From Nocardioides islandensis (lineage in GTDB: Bacteria; Actinomycetota; Actinomycetes; Propionibacteriales; Nocardioidaceae): 64,000 bases of DNA. The stretch lies in the NCBI RefSeq assembly GCF_015352455.1, contig NZ_JADKPN010000005.1, forward strand, positions 186,001-250,000, written 5' to 3'. Made by a program: the position numbers and the translations under genes. The notes beneath the pieces are model-generated. The model saw nothing but the letters and a program-made list of their open reading frames with translations. It was not told where the DNA came from and ran no database searches. How positions within the stretch are numbered: the first letter of the stretch is position 1; the number at the start of each line of letters is the position of its first letter. Positions 52,132-61,312 of this stretch are shown here, one piece after another.

Positions 52132-53420
52132 ACATGAAGAAGACGACGACCCTCGGACTCGGCCTGGCGCTCGCGTTGAGCACGGCGGCATGCGGCGGTG
52201 GGAACGGAGGCGACGGCGGATCGGAGGCGACCAGCGCCACCGGTCCGATCAAGATCTGGCTCTCGAACAACCCCGAGGAGCTCGCCTGGGGCAACAAGAT
52301 GGTCGAGGCCTGGAACAAGGCGAACCCGGACCAGAAGGTGACCGCCCAGGAGATCCCCGCCGGCAAGTCGTCGGAGGAGGTCATCGGCGCGGCGATCACC
52401 GCCGGCAACGCACCCTGCCTGGTGTTCAACACCGCTCCGGCGGCCGTGCCGCAGTTCGAGAAGCAGGGCGGTCTCGTCCCGCTCGACTCGTTCGCCGACG
52501 GCAAGGAGTACATCGAGAGCCGGACCGGCGACGCGGCCACGCAGTACCAGTCGCCCGACGGGAAGTACTACCAGCTCCCGTGGAAGGCCAACCCGGTGAT
52601 GATCTTCTACAACAAGGACCTGTTGAAGAAGGCCGGCGTCGACCCGGAGAACCCGCCGCTGTCGACCTATGACGAGTTCCTCGACACCAGCGACAAGATC
52701 GTGTCCAGCGGTGCCGCGCAGGCCGCGATCTGGCCGGCCCCCAGCTCGGAGTTCTACCAGTCCTGGTTCGACTTCTACCCCCTGTACGCCGCCGAGACGG
52801 GCGGCACGCAGCTCGTCGAGGACGACAAGGCCACGTTCAACTCGACCGAGGGCAAGGCCGTCGCGGACTTCTGGGCCACGATGTACGAGAAGGGCTACGC
52901 GCAGAAGGAGGCCTACAAGGCCGACTCGTTCGCCGACGGCAAGGCCGCCATGGCGATCGTCGGCCCCTGGGCCATCGCGGTCTACGGCGACAGCGTGAAC
53001 TGGGGCGTCGCCCCGGTCCCGACCTCCACCGGCATCGCCCCCGAGGACACCTACACCTTCTCCGACGCCAAGAACGTCGCGATGTACTCCGCGTGCAAGG
53101 CCCAGGGCACCGCGTGGGAGGTCCTCAAGTTCGCCACCAGCGAGGAGCAGGACGGCGCGCTGCTGGAGGAGACCGGCCAGATGCCGATGCGCGAGGACGT
53201 CGCGTCGGCGTACCCCGACTACTTCAAGGCCAACCCCGAGTACCAGACCTTCGCCGACCAGGCGGCCCGGACGGTCGAGGTGCCCAACGTGACCAACAGC
53301 ATCGAGATCTGGCAGGACTTCCGCGACGACTACTCGAAGGCGGTCATCTTCGGGGAGACCGACGTCGACAGTGCCCTCGCCGACGCCGCCGACAAGGTCG
53401 ACGGCCTGGCCGGCCAGTGA
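52128..53420 (+). CDS. Extracellular sugar-binding lipoprotein (ABC transporter)
   Basis: 430 residues. Signal MNMKKTTTLGLGLALALSTAACGGGNG with lipobox TAAC, then a family 1 solute-binding domain: IKIWLSNNPEELAWGNKMVE, YYQLPWKANPVMIFYNKDLL, FADGKAAMAIVGPWAIAVYG. It delivers an oligosaccharide to the two permeases that follow. An ATG at 52134 is also possible. The promoter at 51052 probably drives the whole set. Confidence 0.92.
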   Translation: MNMKKTTTLGLGLALALSTAACGGGNGGDGGSEATSATGPIKIWLSNNPEELAWGNKMVEAWNKANPDQKVTAQEIPAGKSSEEVIGAAITAGNAPCLVFNTAPAAVPQFEKQGGLVPLDSFADGKEYIESRTGDAATQYQSPDGKYYQLPWKANPVMIFYNKDLLKKAGVDPENPPLSTYDEFLDTSDKIVSSGAAQAAIWPAPSSEFYQSWFDFYPLYAAETGGTQLVEDDKATFNSTEGKAVADFWATMYEKGYAQKEAYKADSFADGKAAMAIVGPWAIAVYGDSVNWGVAPVPTSTGIAPEDTYTFSDAKNVAMYSACKAQGTAWEVLKFATSEEQDGALLEETGQMPMREDVASAYPDYFKANPEYQTFADQAARTVEVPNVTNSIEIWQDFRDDYSKAVIFGETDVDSALADAADKVDGLAGQ

Positions 53421-53421
53421 C

Positions 53422-54366
53422 GTGAGCACCACCACCGCACCACGTCCCGCGCCTTCCTCGGGGAAGGCGCCGGAGGCCCGCAGCGGGGTGCTGACGACCG
53501 TGCTCGGTCGTCAGCCCCTGGGGCTGGCGTTCGCCGCGCCGTACGCCGTGTTCCTGGTCCTGATCTTCGCCTACCCGGTGGGGCTCGCCGTCTGGATCAG
53601 CTTCCACGACTACTTCTTCACCGCCCCCGGTGTCGCGGTCGACCGCCCGTTCGTCGGGCTCGACAACTACACCGCGGTGCTCGGCGACCCGGAGGTGCAC
53701 AAGGCCTTCCTGAACGTCGCGGTGTTCCTCGTGATCAACGTCCCCCTGACGGTGGTCCTGTCGCTGGTGCTGGCCACGGCTCTCAACGGGGCGGTCCGGG
53801 GACGCATCTTCTTCCGCGTCTGCTACTTCGTGCCCTACATCTCGGCGAGCGTCGCGGTGGTCGCGGTGTGGCTGTTCCTCTTCAGCAACGGCGGCTTCGT
53901 CAACCAGCTGCTCGGCCCGCTCGCACCGGACCCGTCGTGGCTGATCAACAAGGGCCTGGCCATGCCGCTGATCGCCCTCTTCGTCACGTGGAAGCAGCTG
54001 GGCTTCTTCATCCTGCTGTACCTCGCCGCCCTGCAGAACGTCGGCAAGGAGCTCTACGAGTCGGCGGCGATGGACGGGGCGGGCAAGCTCGGGTCGTTCA
54101 TGAACATCACCGTCCCGGGCGTCCGCCCCGCGACGACCCTCGTGGTGATCCTGTCGATCATCACCGGGGCCAACCTGTTCACCGAGCCGTACCTGCTCAC
54201 CAACGGCGGCGGGCCCAACGGCGCGTCGGCGTCGCCGGTGCTGCTGATGTACCAGCGCGGCATCGAGCAGGGGAACCCGGACACCGCCGCCGCGATCGGC
54301 GTGCTGCTGATGATCGCGTTCCTGATCATCGCCTTCGTCAACAAGCGCTTCCTGGAGAGGGACTGA
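53422..54366 (+). CDS. Sugar ABC transporter permease (MalF type)
   Basis: 314 residues with six transmembrane segments and the EAA-like loop ELYESAAMDGAGKLGSFMNI for docking of the ATPase. It starts with GTG at 53422, one base after the preceding stop. It forms the membrane channel with the next permease. No ATPase gene is in the operon; actinobacteria commonly use a shared MsiK-type ATPase encoded elsewhere. Confidence 0.92.
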   Translation: MSTTTAPRPAPSSGKAPEARSGVLTTVLGRQPLGLAFAAPYAVFLVLIFAYPVGLAVWISFHDYFFTAPGVAVDRPFVGLDNYTAVLGDPEVHKAFLNVAVFLVINVPLTVVLSLVLATALNGAVRGRIFFRVCYFVPYISASVAVVAVWLFLFSNGGFVNQLLGPLAPDPSWLINKGLAMPLIALFVTWKQLGFFILLYLAALQNVGKELYESAAMDGAGKLGSFMNITVPGVRPATTLVVILSIITGANLFTEPYLLTNGGGPNGASASPVLLMYQRGIEQGNPDTAAAIGVLLMIAFLIIAFVNKRFLERD

Positions 54367-54367
54367 G

Positions 54368-55270
54368 ATGGCACAGGTCACCGCGGACGAACGGTCCGTG
54401 CTGGAGGAGCCGGCTCCGCCCGCGACCGCGCCGCCCCAGAAGGTCTCGGGCCGTAGCTGGCCGCGTACCGTCCTGCTCGCGATCGGCGCCCTGCTCTTCC
54501 TGTTCCCCTTCTACTACATGCTGATGGCGTCGCTGCAGCTCAAGCCCGACACGTCGGTGCGCGGCGCATTCCCGACCAGCGGATTCACGCTCGACAACTA
54601 CCGCTCCATCAACGGCCGCGTGAACCTCGTGCAGTCGCTGGTCAACTCCGGCATCTTCACCGGCGCGGTGATCCTGTGCACGGTCGTGCTCGGACTGCTC
54701 GCCGGCTACGCGCTGGCGCGGCTGCACTTCCGCGGCCGCGGAACGCTGTTCGCGGCCATGCTCCTGGTGCAGGTGATCCCGTTCCAGCTGCTGATGATCC
54801 CGCTGTACGTGATGATCGTGCGCAGCTACGGCCTGGCCGACTCCTACCTCGGCATGATCGCGCCGTTCGCCATCAACGCGACCGCCGTCTTCATCTTCCG
54901 GCAGTTCTTCATGCAGCTGCCCGACGACCTCTTCTCCGCGGCCCGCATCGACGGCGCCGGCGAGCTGCGCATCCTGTGGTCCATCGCGCTGCCGCTCGTC
55001 CGTCCGGCGGTGCTGACCGCGGTGCTGCTCACGTTCATCGGCCCGTGGAACGAGTTCCTCTGGCCCTTCCTCATCACCAAGGACGCCGACCTGCAACCGC
55101 TCGCCGTGTCCCTCGCCAACTACATCAGCAGCGTCGCCGGACGGGCGGCCAACCCGTACGGCGCGATCCTCGCCGGCGCGTGCGTCCTGGCGGCTCCTGC
55201 GGTGGCGCTCTTCGTCGTCTTCCAGAAGCACTTCACCGCCTCCGACATCGGCTCGGGCGTGAAGGGATGA
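54368..55270 (+). CDS. Sugar ABC transporter permease (MalG type)
   Basis: 300 residues. A polar N-terminus of about 30 residues is followed by six transmembrane segments with the EAA loop DDLFSAARIDGAGELRILWS. Starts one base after the previous stop and overlaps the GH130 gene by ATGA. It pairs with the MalF-type permease to import the glycan bound by the lipoprotein. Confidence 0.92.
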   Translation: MAQVTADERSVLEEPAPPATAPPQKVSGRSWPRTVLLAIGALLFLFPFYYMLMASLQLKPDTSVRGAFPTSGFTLDNYRSINGRVNLVQSLVNSGIFTGAVILCTVVLGLLAGYALARLHFRGRGTLFAAMLLVQVIPFQLLMIPLYVMIVRSYGLADSYLGMIAPFAINATAVFIFRQFFMQLPDDLFSAARIDGAGELRILWSIALPLVRPAVLTAVLLTFIGPWNEFLWPFLITKDADLQPLAVSLANYISSVAGRAANPYGAILAGACVLAAPAVALFVVFQKHFTASDIGSGVKG

Positions 55271-56346
55271 CGGCTGCCGGCAGCCCATCGGAGATCCCCT
55301 ACTCGATGACCCGGCTCGGCGTGGTCATGACGCCCGAGCCGGGCAACGCCCACGAGGCGATGGGGGTGCTCAACCCGGCCAGCGGCCGCACGCCCGACGG
55401 CCGGCTGCACCTGCTCCCCCGCCTGGTCGAGGACGGCAACGTCTCGCGCGTCGGGCTGGCCGAGGTCGAGCTGCGCGACGGCGTCCCCGTCGGGGTGCGC
55501 CGCCGCGGTGAGGTCCTGGCGCCCGACGAGGGCTGGGAGCGCGGCGCCAACAACGCCGGCGTCGAGGACCCGCGCGTCACCTGGGTCCCCAGCCTCGACC
55601 GGCACGTGATGACGTACGTCGCGTTCGGTCCCCTCGGCCCGCGGCTGGCCCTGGCCGTCTCCGAGGACCTCGAGCACTGGCAGCGCCTGGGTCCCGTGCA
55701 GTTCGCCTACCAGCCCGGGCTGGACACGGACCTCTGCATGTTCCCCAACAAGGACGCGGTGTTCTTCCCCGAGCCGGTCCCCGACCCCGCCGGCCGGCCG
55801 TCGTACGCGATGCTCCACCGGCCCATGTGGGACCTCGGCTGGTTCCGCGAGGGCGAGACCGTGCACCTCCCCGCCGGTGTCACCGACCCGCGGCCCGGCA
55901 TCTGGATCTCCTACGTCCCGGCCGAGCTCGCCGAGGCCGACATCCGGGCGCTGGCGCGTCCGCAGGACCACCGCTGCGTCGCCTTGTCGGCGTACCCCTA
56001 CGAGGAGCTCAAGATCGGCGCCGGCCCGCCGCCGGTGCGCGTCGACGAGGGCTGGCTGATCATCCACCACGGCGTGACCGGCGAGCAGCCCGAGGGCTTC
56101 GACCCGACGACCCAGAAGGTCGAGTACGCCGCGGGCGCGATGATCCTCGACGCCGACGACCCGTCCCGCGTGCTGGCGCGGACCAGTGAGCCGATCCTCC
56201 GGCCGGAGACCGACGACGAGCGCGACGGCACGGTGCCCAACGTCGTGTTCCCCACCGCGATCGAGGAGATCGACGGGATCCGCTACGTGTTCTACGGCAT
56301 GGCCGACGCGAAGATCGGGGTCGCTCGGCTCGACCGGACGTCCTGA
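55267..56346 (+). CDS. GH130-family glycoside phosphorylase (mannoside phosphorylase type)
   Basis: 359 residues of a five-bladed propeller enzyme: an early segment MGVLNPASGRTPDGRLHLLP, the GVEDPRVTWVPSLDRHVMTY segment with the conserved EDPR, NKDAVFFPEPV, and near the end EGWLIIHHGVTGEQP and VVFPTAIEEIDGIRYVFYGM. GH130 enzymes cleave beta-mannosides with phosphate to release mannose 1-phosphate. Cytosolic, acting on the imported glycan. Substrate linkage cannot be read from sequence. ATGA and TGATG junctions join it to its neighbours. Confidence 0.87.
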   Translation: MTAAGSPSEIPYSMTRLGVVMTPEPGNAHEAMGVLNPASGRTPDGRLHLLPRLVEDGNVSRVGLAEVELRDGVPVGVRRRGEVLAPDEGWERGANNAGVEDPRVTWVPSLDRHVMTYVAFGPLGPRLALAVSEDLEHWQRLGPVQFAYQPGLDTDLCMFPNKDAVFFPEPVPDPAGRPSYAMLHRPMWDLGWFREGETVHLPAGVTDPRPGIWISYVPAELAEADIRALARPQDHRCVALSAYPYEELKIGAGPPPVRVDEGWLIIHHGVTGEQPEGFDPTTQKVEYAAGAMILDADDPSRVLARTSEPILRPETDDERDGTVPNVVFPTAIEEIDGIRYVFYGMADAKIGVARLDRTS

Positions 56347-57557
56347 TGACGCCCTGGGGCCTCGGCGTCATCGGCGCGGGCAGGTTCGCGACGTTCCTGG
56401 TCGAGGCGGTGGCTGACCTGCCGGACGTCCGCGTGGTCGCGGTGGCCGACGCCGACCCCTCGCGGGCTGCTGCCCTCGCGGCCGACCTCGGGGTCCGCGC
56501 CGTGGACCACTGGGAGGACCTGCTCACGGACGACGAGGTCGCGTGCGTCGCGATCATGACGCCTCCGTCCACCCACGCGACCATCGCCCGCCGCGCTCTC
56601 GCGGCCGGGCGGCACGTGTGGTGCGAGAAGCCCCTCGCCACAGACGCGGTGGCGGCCGCCGAGGTCCGCGCCGCCGCCGACCGCTCCGGACGCGTGCTTG
56701 TGGTCGACCACGTGCTGCGCTACAACCCGCTGCTGCGGGCGCTGGGCAGGATGAGCGGCACGCTGCTGGGGCCGCTCCAGCGGTTCGCCTTCGAGAACGA
56801 CGCGAGCGACGAGGACCTCGGCCCCGACCACTGGTTCTGGCAGGAGGACACGAGCGGCGGGATCCTGGTCGAGCACGGCGTGCACTTCTTCGACGCGGCC
56901 CACCTGATGTCCGGCACGCTCCCCGAGGCCGTCCAGGCGATGACGGCCGCGCGTGCGGACGGCACCGTCGACACGGTCAGCGCCACGACCCGGCACCCCG
57001 GCGGACTGCTGGCCGGCTTCACCCACGGGTTCTCGCACGCTCACCGGTGCGAGCGCCAGGTCATGCGGCTCGACCACGGCACGATCGAGGTGCGCGTCGA
57101 CGGCTGGATCCCGGTGCACGCCGTCCTCGACGGCTGGACCGACGACGCCGGGGCGGAGGTGGTCGACGGACTCCCGGAGCGGGTCGGTGAGCTCTTCGCC
57201 GTCCAGGGGTACCGGCCGGGTCCCGACGCGGGTGTCTGGGTCGAGGTACGTCGTCATGCCGGCTCGCCGACGGCCAGGGCCAGGGGCCGCACCCACGTCG
57301 TGCCCCACCACGTCCACGCCGAGCTGACCTTGGGCGGGCCCGCGGCCAAGCAGCGCGTCTACGCCGAGAGCGTCCGCGCCGCCGTCGCCGACCTGGTCAG
57401 CTGCGTCGCGTCGGGAGGGGAACCACTCTCGGGTGCACGCGAGGGCTGGGCCGCCGTCGTCGTCGCCGACGCCGCCCGTCGGGCGGCGGCCGACGGCAGG
57501 ACCGTCGACCTCGACCCGTGGCCGTCGACCACCGACGAGCTGGTGAGGACGTCATGA
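56346..57557 (+). CDS. Gfo/Idh/MocA-family oxidoreductase
   Basis: 403 residues. Rossmann start GLGVIGAGRFATFLVEAVAD, the conserved CEKPLATDAV (active-site Lys in EKP) and the C-terminal dehydrogenase domain with GGILVEHGVHFFDAAHLMSG. Such enzymes oxidise or reduce sugars using NAD(P). Position between GH130 and a cupin suggests modification of the released sugar. TGATG overlap with GH130 and ATGA overlap with the cupin. Confidence 0.9.
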   Translation: MTPWGLGVIGAGRFATFLVEAVADLPDVRVVAVADADPSRAAALAADLGVRAVDHWEDLLTDDEVACVAIMTPPSTHATIARRALAAGRHVWCEKPLATDAVAAAEVRAAADRSGRVLVVDHVLRYNPLLRALGRMSGTLLGPLQRFAFENDASDEDLGPDHWFWQEDTSGGILVEHGVHFFDAAHLMSGTLPEAVQAMTAARADGTVDTVSATTRHPGGLLAGFTHGFSHAHRCERQVMRLDHGTIEVRVDGWIPVHAVLDGWTDDAGAEVVDGLPERVGELFAVQGYRPGPDAGVWVEVRRHAGSPTARARGRTHVVPHHVHAELTLGGPAAKQRVYAESVRAAVADLVSCVASGGEPLSGAREGWAAVVVADAARRAAADGRTVDLDPWPSTTDELVRTS

Positions 57558-57949
57558 CCGACCTGCCCGGACCCGTGCCCTGCGTGCGTGTCGACAAGCC
57601 CTGGGGGCACGAGGAGATCTTCGCCCACGTCGAGGGCTCCTACGTCGGCAAGACCCTCCACGTGACCGGCGGCGAGTCCTTGTCGCTGCAGTGGCACCAC
57701 GAGAAGGACGAGACCATCGCGGTCCTGTCCGGCGAGGTGGAGATCGACCTCGGCGACAGTGAGCAGACGCTCCGCGCCGTGGTGCTCGGGCCGGGCGACG
57801 CCGTGCACGTCCCGCCCCGCCTCCTCCACCGCGTCCGCGCCATCACCGACGCCGTCCTGGTCGAGGCGTCCACCGCCGGCCCCGGATGGCAGGAGGACGT
57901 CGTCCGCCTCGAGGACCGCTACGGCCGCACCGGCACCCACACGCCCTGA
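57554..57949 (+). CDS. Cupin protein, mannose-6-phosphate isomerase C-terminal type
   Basis: 131 residues forming one cupin barrel. Motifs: VDKPWGHEEIFAHVEG, LQWHHEKDETIAVLSGEVEI with the His/His/Glu metal ligands and AVHVPPRLLHRVRAI with the last His. This resembles the type II mannose-6-phosphate isomerase domain, so it may isomerise the sugar phosphate made by the operon, or bind sugar. ATGA overlap with the oxidoreductase. Confidence 0.83.
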   Translation: MTDLPGPVPCVRVDKPWGHEEIFAHVEGSYVGKTLHVTGGESLSLQWHHEKDETIAVLSGEVEIDLGDSEQTLRAVVLGPGDAVHVPPRLLHRVRAITDAVLVEASTAGPGWQEDVVRLEDRYGRTGTHTP

Positions 57950-57975
57950 ACCACCACACGTCTCGGAGGATCCAC

Positions 57976-60021
57976 ATGAACGTCCGCCGCACCCTCGCCG
58001 TCCTGGCCGGCCTCGCCGTCGCCCTCGTCGGGGTACCGACCGGGCAGACCGGTCCCGCCGTCGCCGCCGACACCTCGCCGGTGCTGACGAACCTCGACCA
58101 CCTCGACTGGTTGGGCGACACCGTGGCCCCACCGACGCAGCTGGACCACACGACGTACGCCCTCGCCGAGGACCCCGAGGTCGGCGTGCTGTGGACCTAC
58201 GCCGAGCCGCGCAACGGGGTGCTGACCCGCGTGGGCGGCGGCGCCTACGACCCCGACACCGACACCTACGGCCAGGGCGCCTTCAACGCCGACGACGTGG
58301 CCCGCGCCGCGGTCGTGTACCTGCGTCACTGGGAGCAGACCGGGTCGGACACCAGCCGTGACCGGGCCTACCAGCTGCTGCGGGGCCTCACCTACCTCCA
58401 GACCTCGAGCGGGCCGGACGCCGGCAACGTGGTGCTCTGGATGCAGCCGGACGGCACGCTCAACCCCAGCGCCGAGCCCGTCGAGCTGCCGGACCCGTCC
58501 GACAGCGACGCGTCGTCGTACTGGGTGGCCCGCACGCTGTGGGCGCTCGGTGAGGGGTACGCCGCGTTCAGCGGCTCCGGCAACGACGACGACGCCGCCT
58601 TCGCCGACTTCCTGGAGCAGCGGCTCCAGCTCTCCGTGGCCGCCGTGCACCAGGACGTGCTCGACACCTACGGCGTGCTGGGCACGGTCGACGGCCGGCC
58701 CACCCCGACCTGGCTCATCGCCGACGGCGCCGACGCCAGCTCCGAGGCCGTGCTCGGCCTCGCGGCGTACGTCGAGGCGGGTGGCAGCGACGCAGCGGCC
58801 CGCACCGCGTTGCAGCAGCTCGCCGACGGCATCGCGATGCTCTCCGAGGGCGACGCCCGCACCTGGCCGTTCGGCGCGGTGTACCCGTGGGCCCTCTCCC
58901 GCTCGCTGTGGCACGCCTGGGGCTCGCAGATGCCCGCCGCCCTCTCCCGCGCCTCGCAGGCGCTGGGCACGTCGACGTACCTCGCCCCGGCCCTGAGGGA
59001 CTCGGCCGTGTTCACGCCCTGGATGCTCACCTCCGGCGGCCCGGACAACGGCCGGCTGCCCACGCGACTCGACCAGTCGCAGATCGCGTACGGCGCCGAC
59101 GCTCGCGTCCAGTCACTCCTGGCCACGGCCGACGCGACCGGGAAGACCGGCCTGCTGCGGCTGGCGGGGATGCAGGCCGCGTGGTTCTTCGGCGCCAACG
59201 CGGCCGGCGTGCCGGCGTACGACCCGACCACCGGTCGGACCATTGACGGGATCTCCGGCGACGGCGTGGTCAACCACAACTCGGGTGCCGAGTCCACCAT
59301 CCACGGGCTGCTCACGATGCTCGCGCTGGACGCCCGTCCCGACGTGGCGCTGGCCGCCCAGCAGGCCACCATCACCCAGCGGGTCGGGACGACCACGCTG
59401 CAGGCGGAGGACGCCACCACGACCGGTGACGCCGAGGTGGTCACCCTCGCCGACCGCTGGACCGGCGAGTCGCTCTTCGGCGGGACGGGTTACCTCGCCC
59501 TCGGCGACGGCGCCACGGCCTCACTTCCGGCGCCCCGCGCGGCGGACGACCGCCTGGTCATCCCGGTGGTCGACCTCCAGCCGGACAGCACTGCGGTCAC
59601 GACCTGGTCCACGAAGAACACCGAGCTCGGTCGCGTGCGGTCCGGCGACATCGGTCTCCCGGGCATGTCCCCTGCCTTCGGCGCGCTGCTTCCGGTGACG
59701 CTGCCGCGCACCATGCCCGGCACGCCGACGACGCTCCGGGTGACGACGACCGCGTCGGGCGACGACGCGGCGCGGCTGGACGCCGTCATGCTCGAGCCCC
59801 TCGTCTCCCGTCTGGTGCTCGCCGGGGACGGTCACGCGACCGCGCTGCTCCGCAGCGCGGCCACGTCCGTCATGCACCCCGTCGTCCGAGTGCCGGGCCA
59901 CGGGCGCGCCGTGGTCGAGGTCTACGACGGCTCGGCGCGGTTGCTGAGCCGTTCCACGAGCACGGCGAGTGCCGTGCGCGTCACCCTCGTCCCGGGCGGC
60001 TTCACCATCGTCACGCGCTGA
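57976..60021 (+). CDS. Large secreted protein, probable glycoside hydrolase-like
   Basis: 681 residues. Signal peptide MNVRRTLAVLAGLAVALVGV with cleavage near AVAADT. The main part is helical (for example ARAAVVYLRHWEQTGSDTSR, YWVARTLWALGEGYAAFSGS), as in alpha/alpha-barrel carbohydrate enzymes, with acidic motif VNHNSGAESTIHGLLTMLAL; the last 180 residues are beta-rich (QAEDATTTGDAEVVTLADRW), carbohydrate-binding-module-like. No family can be named. RBS CGGAGGA precedes the ATG. It is the last gene of the glycan operon, likely acting on the polysaccharide outside the cell. Confidence 0.75.
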   Translation: MNVRRTLAVLAGLAVALVGVPTGQTGPAVAADTSPVLTNLDHLDWLGDTVAPPTQLDHTTYALAEDPEVGVLWTYAEPRNGVLTRVGGGAYDPDTDTYGQGAFNADDVARAAVVYLRHWEQTGSDTSRDRAYQLLRGLTYLQTSSGPDAGNVVLWMQPDGTLNPSAEPVELPDPSDSDASSYWVARTLWALGEGYAAFSGSGNDDDAAFADFLEQRLQLSVAAVHQDVLDTYGVLGTVDGRPTPTWLIADGADASSEAVLGLAAYVEAGGSDAAARTALQQLADGIAMLSEGDARTWPFGAVYPWALSRSLWHAWGSQMPAALSRASQALGTSTYLAPALRDSAVFTPWMLTSGGPDNGRLPTRLDQSQIAYGADARVQSLLATADATGKTGLLRLAGMQAAWFFGANAAGVPAYDPTTGRTIDGISGDGVVNHNSGAESTIHGLLTMLALDARPDVALAAQQATITQRVGTTTLQAEDATTTGDAEVVTLADRWTGESLFGGTGYLALGDGATASLPAPRAADDRLVIPVVDLQPDSTAVTTWSTKNTELGRVRSGDIGLPGMSPAFGALLPVTLPRTMPGTPTTLRVTTTASGDDAARLDAVMLEPLVSRLVLAGDGHATALLRSAATSVMHPVVRVPGHGRAVVEVYDGSARLLSRSTSTASAVRVTLVPGGFTIVTR

Positions 60022-61165
60022 GGCAGTAGGCCTCGTCGAGCAGGCGCATGAAGACGCGTCCGACCGCCGGGGACAACGACTGCGGGTCCTCGTTGAGGAG
60101 CAGCACGGTCTGGCGACCGCCGCTGGGCGAGGAGTAGACGTAGGTGACGTACCCGGGGAAGTTGCCGCCGTGACCCCACGCCGGCCCGCACGAGGTGGTG
60201 AACCGCTCGAGACCGAGCCCGTACGCCGTGCCGGGACCCTCCTCGGCCGACGCGTCGACCGTCGTCCGCATCGCCCGCATCAGCCCGCGAGGCAGGAGCC
60301 GGCCGGACAGCAGGTGACGGTAGAAGCGCGCGACGTCCGGCGCGGTCGACACGGCCGCGCCGGAGGCCCACGGGTACGGGTAGAGCGGCGTGATGTCGGT
60401 CGGTGCCTCACCGGCTTCGAAGGTGAAGTAGCCGTGTGCCGCGGGAGCGGGCAGCGTCCTGGACGACGTGAAGGTGGTCGCCCGCAGCCCGGCCTCCGCG
60501 AAGACGCGGTGGCGCAGCACGTCGCCGAGGCGGTGCCCCGTCACGGCCTCGACGAGCAGGCCCGCCAGCAGGTAGTTCGTGTTCGAGTAGTGGAAGGCGG
60601 TCCCGGGCCTCGAGACCGGTGCGTGAGCCAGGGAGATCCGCACGAGGCTGCGAGGGGACCACACGTGCGCCAGGTCGCCCTTGAAGTAAGGGGCCAGCAC
60701 GCGGGGGTCGTCGTTGAACTCGAACATCCCGCTGGTGTGGTCGAGCAGCTGGCGGACGGTGATGCGGGGCCTGCTCGCGAGGAGCTCGGGCAGGTACGTG
60801 CTGGCCGGGGCGTCGAGCCGGACGCGGTGCTGGGCCACGAGCTGCAGCACGGCCGTCGACACGTAGGTCTTGGTGAGACTGCCGATCCGGTAGCGGTCCA
60901 GCGGACCCAAGGCCCGCGCAGCGGCGATGTCGGCGACACCGCTCTGCAGCGCCGTGACGCGGCCGTGGTCGTAGGTGTAGAGCAGGGCGCCGGGAGCACC
61001 GTCCTCGACCATCTGGTCGAGAGCGTCCTGCAGGTCGGGTGCCGCGGTCCGTGGAGCGGCCGTCGTTCCCTGGGCGGAGGTGGCGGCCACGGGCCCGGCG
61101 CCGAGCGCGAGTCCCGCCGTCACGGCGAGGACGAGGGCTGGCACGGCGGTGCGCAACGAGTTCAT
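60011..61165 (-). CDS. Secreted serine hydrolase of the beta-lactamase/DD-peptidase family
   Basis: 384 residues. Signal MNSLRTAVPALVLAVTAGLALG with cleavage near VAATSA. SxxK is in YRIGSLTKTYVSTA, the Tyr motif is YSNTNYLLAGL, and the HxG motif GHGGNFPGYV, so it is a serine beta-lactamase-like hydrolase (class C/DD-carboxypeptidase R61 type) in the extracellular space. It may trim peptidoglycan or other D-amino-acid substrates. Tail-to-tail overlap of 11 bp with the glycan operon. AAAGG lies before the ATG at 61165. Confidence 0.9.
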   Translation of the reverse strand: MNSLRTAVPALVLAVTAGLALGAGPVAATSAQGTTAAPRTAAPDLQDALDQMVEDGAPGALLYTYDHGRVTALQSGVADIAAARALGPLDRYRIGSLTKTYVSTAVLQLVAQHRVRLDAPASTYLPELLASRPRITVRQLLDHTSGMFEFNDDPRVLAPYFKGDLAHVWSPRSLVRISLAHAPVSRPGTAFHYSNTNYLLAGLLVEAVTGHRLGDVLRHRVFAEAGLRATTFTSSRTLPAPAAHGYFTFEAGEAPTDITPLYPYPWASGAAVSTAPDVARFYRHLLSGRLLPRGLMRAMRTTVDASAEEGPGTAYGLGLERFTTSCGPAWGHGGNFPGYVTYVYSSPSGGRQTVLLLNEDPQSLSPAVGRVFMRLLDEAYCLSA

Positions 61166-61312
61166 GGGAGAGCCTTTCGTGGGTCCGACCGGCCGCGGTG
61201 GCCGTGACCCCACCGTCGCGGGTCGGCGCCACCCGGGGATCTGGCTCAGGTCTCGGCCTCGGGCGTCCGCCTCCCTCCCCAGACAGAGGCCGCACGCCAC
61301 CGGCCGGCGCGC

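Noticed and set aside
61166-61312. Regulatory element or small gene between the serine hydrolase and the permease
   Set aside because: Apart from the hydrolase ribosome binding site nothing convincing is seen in these 147 bases.
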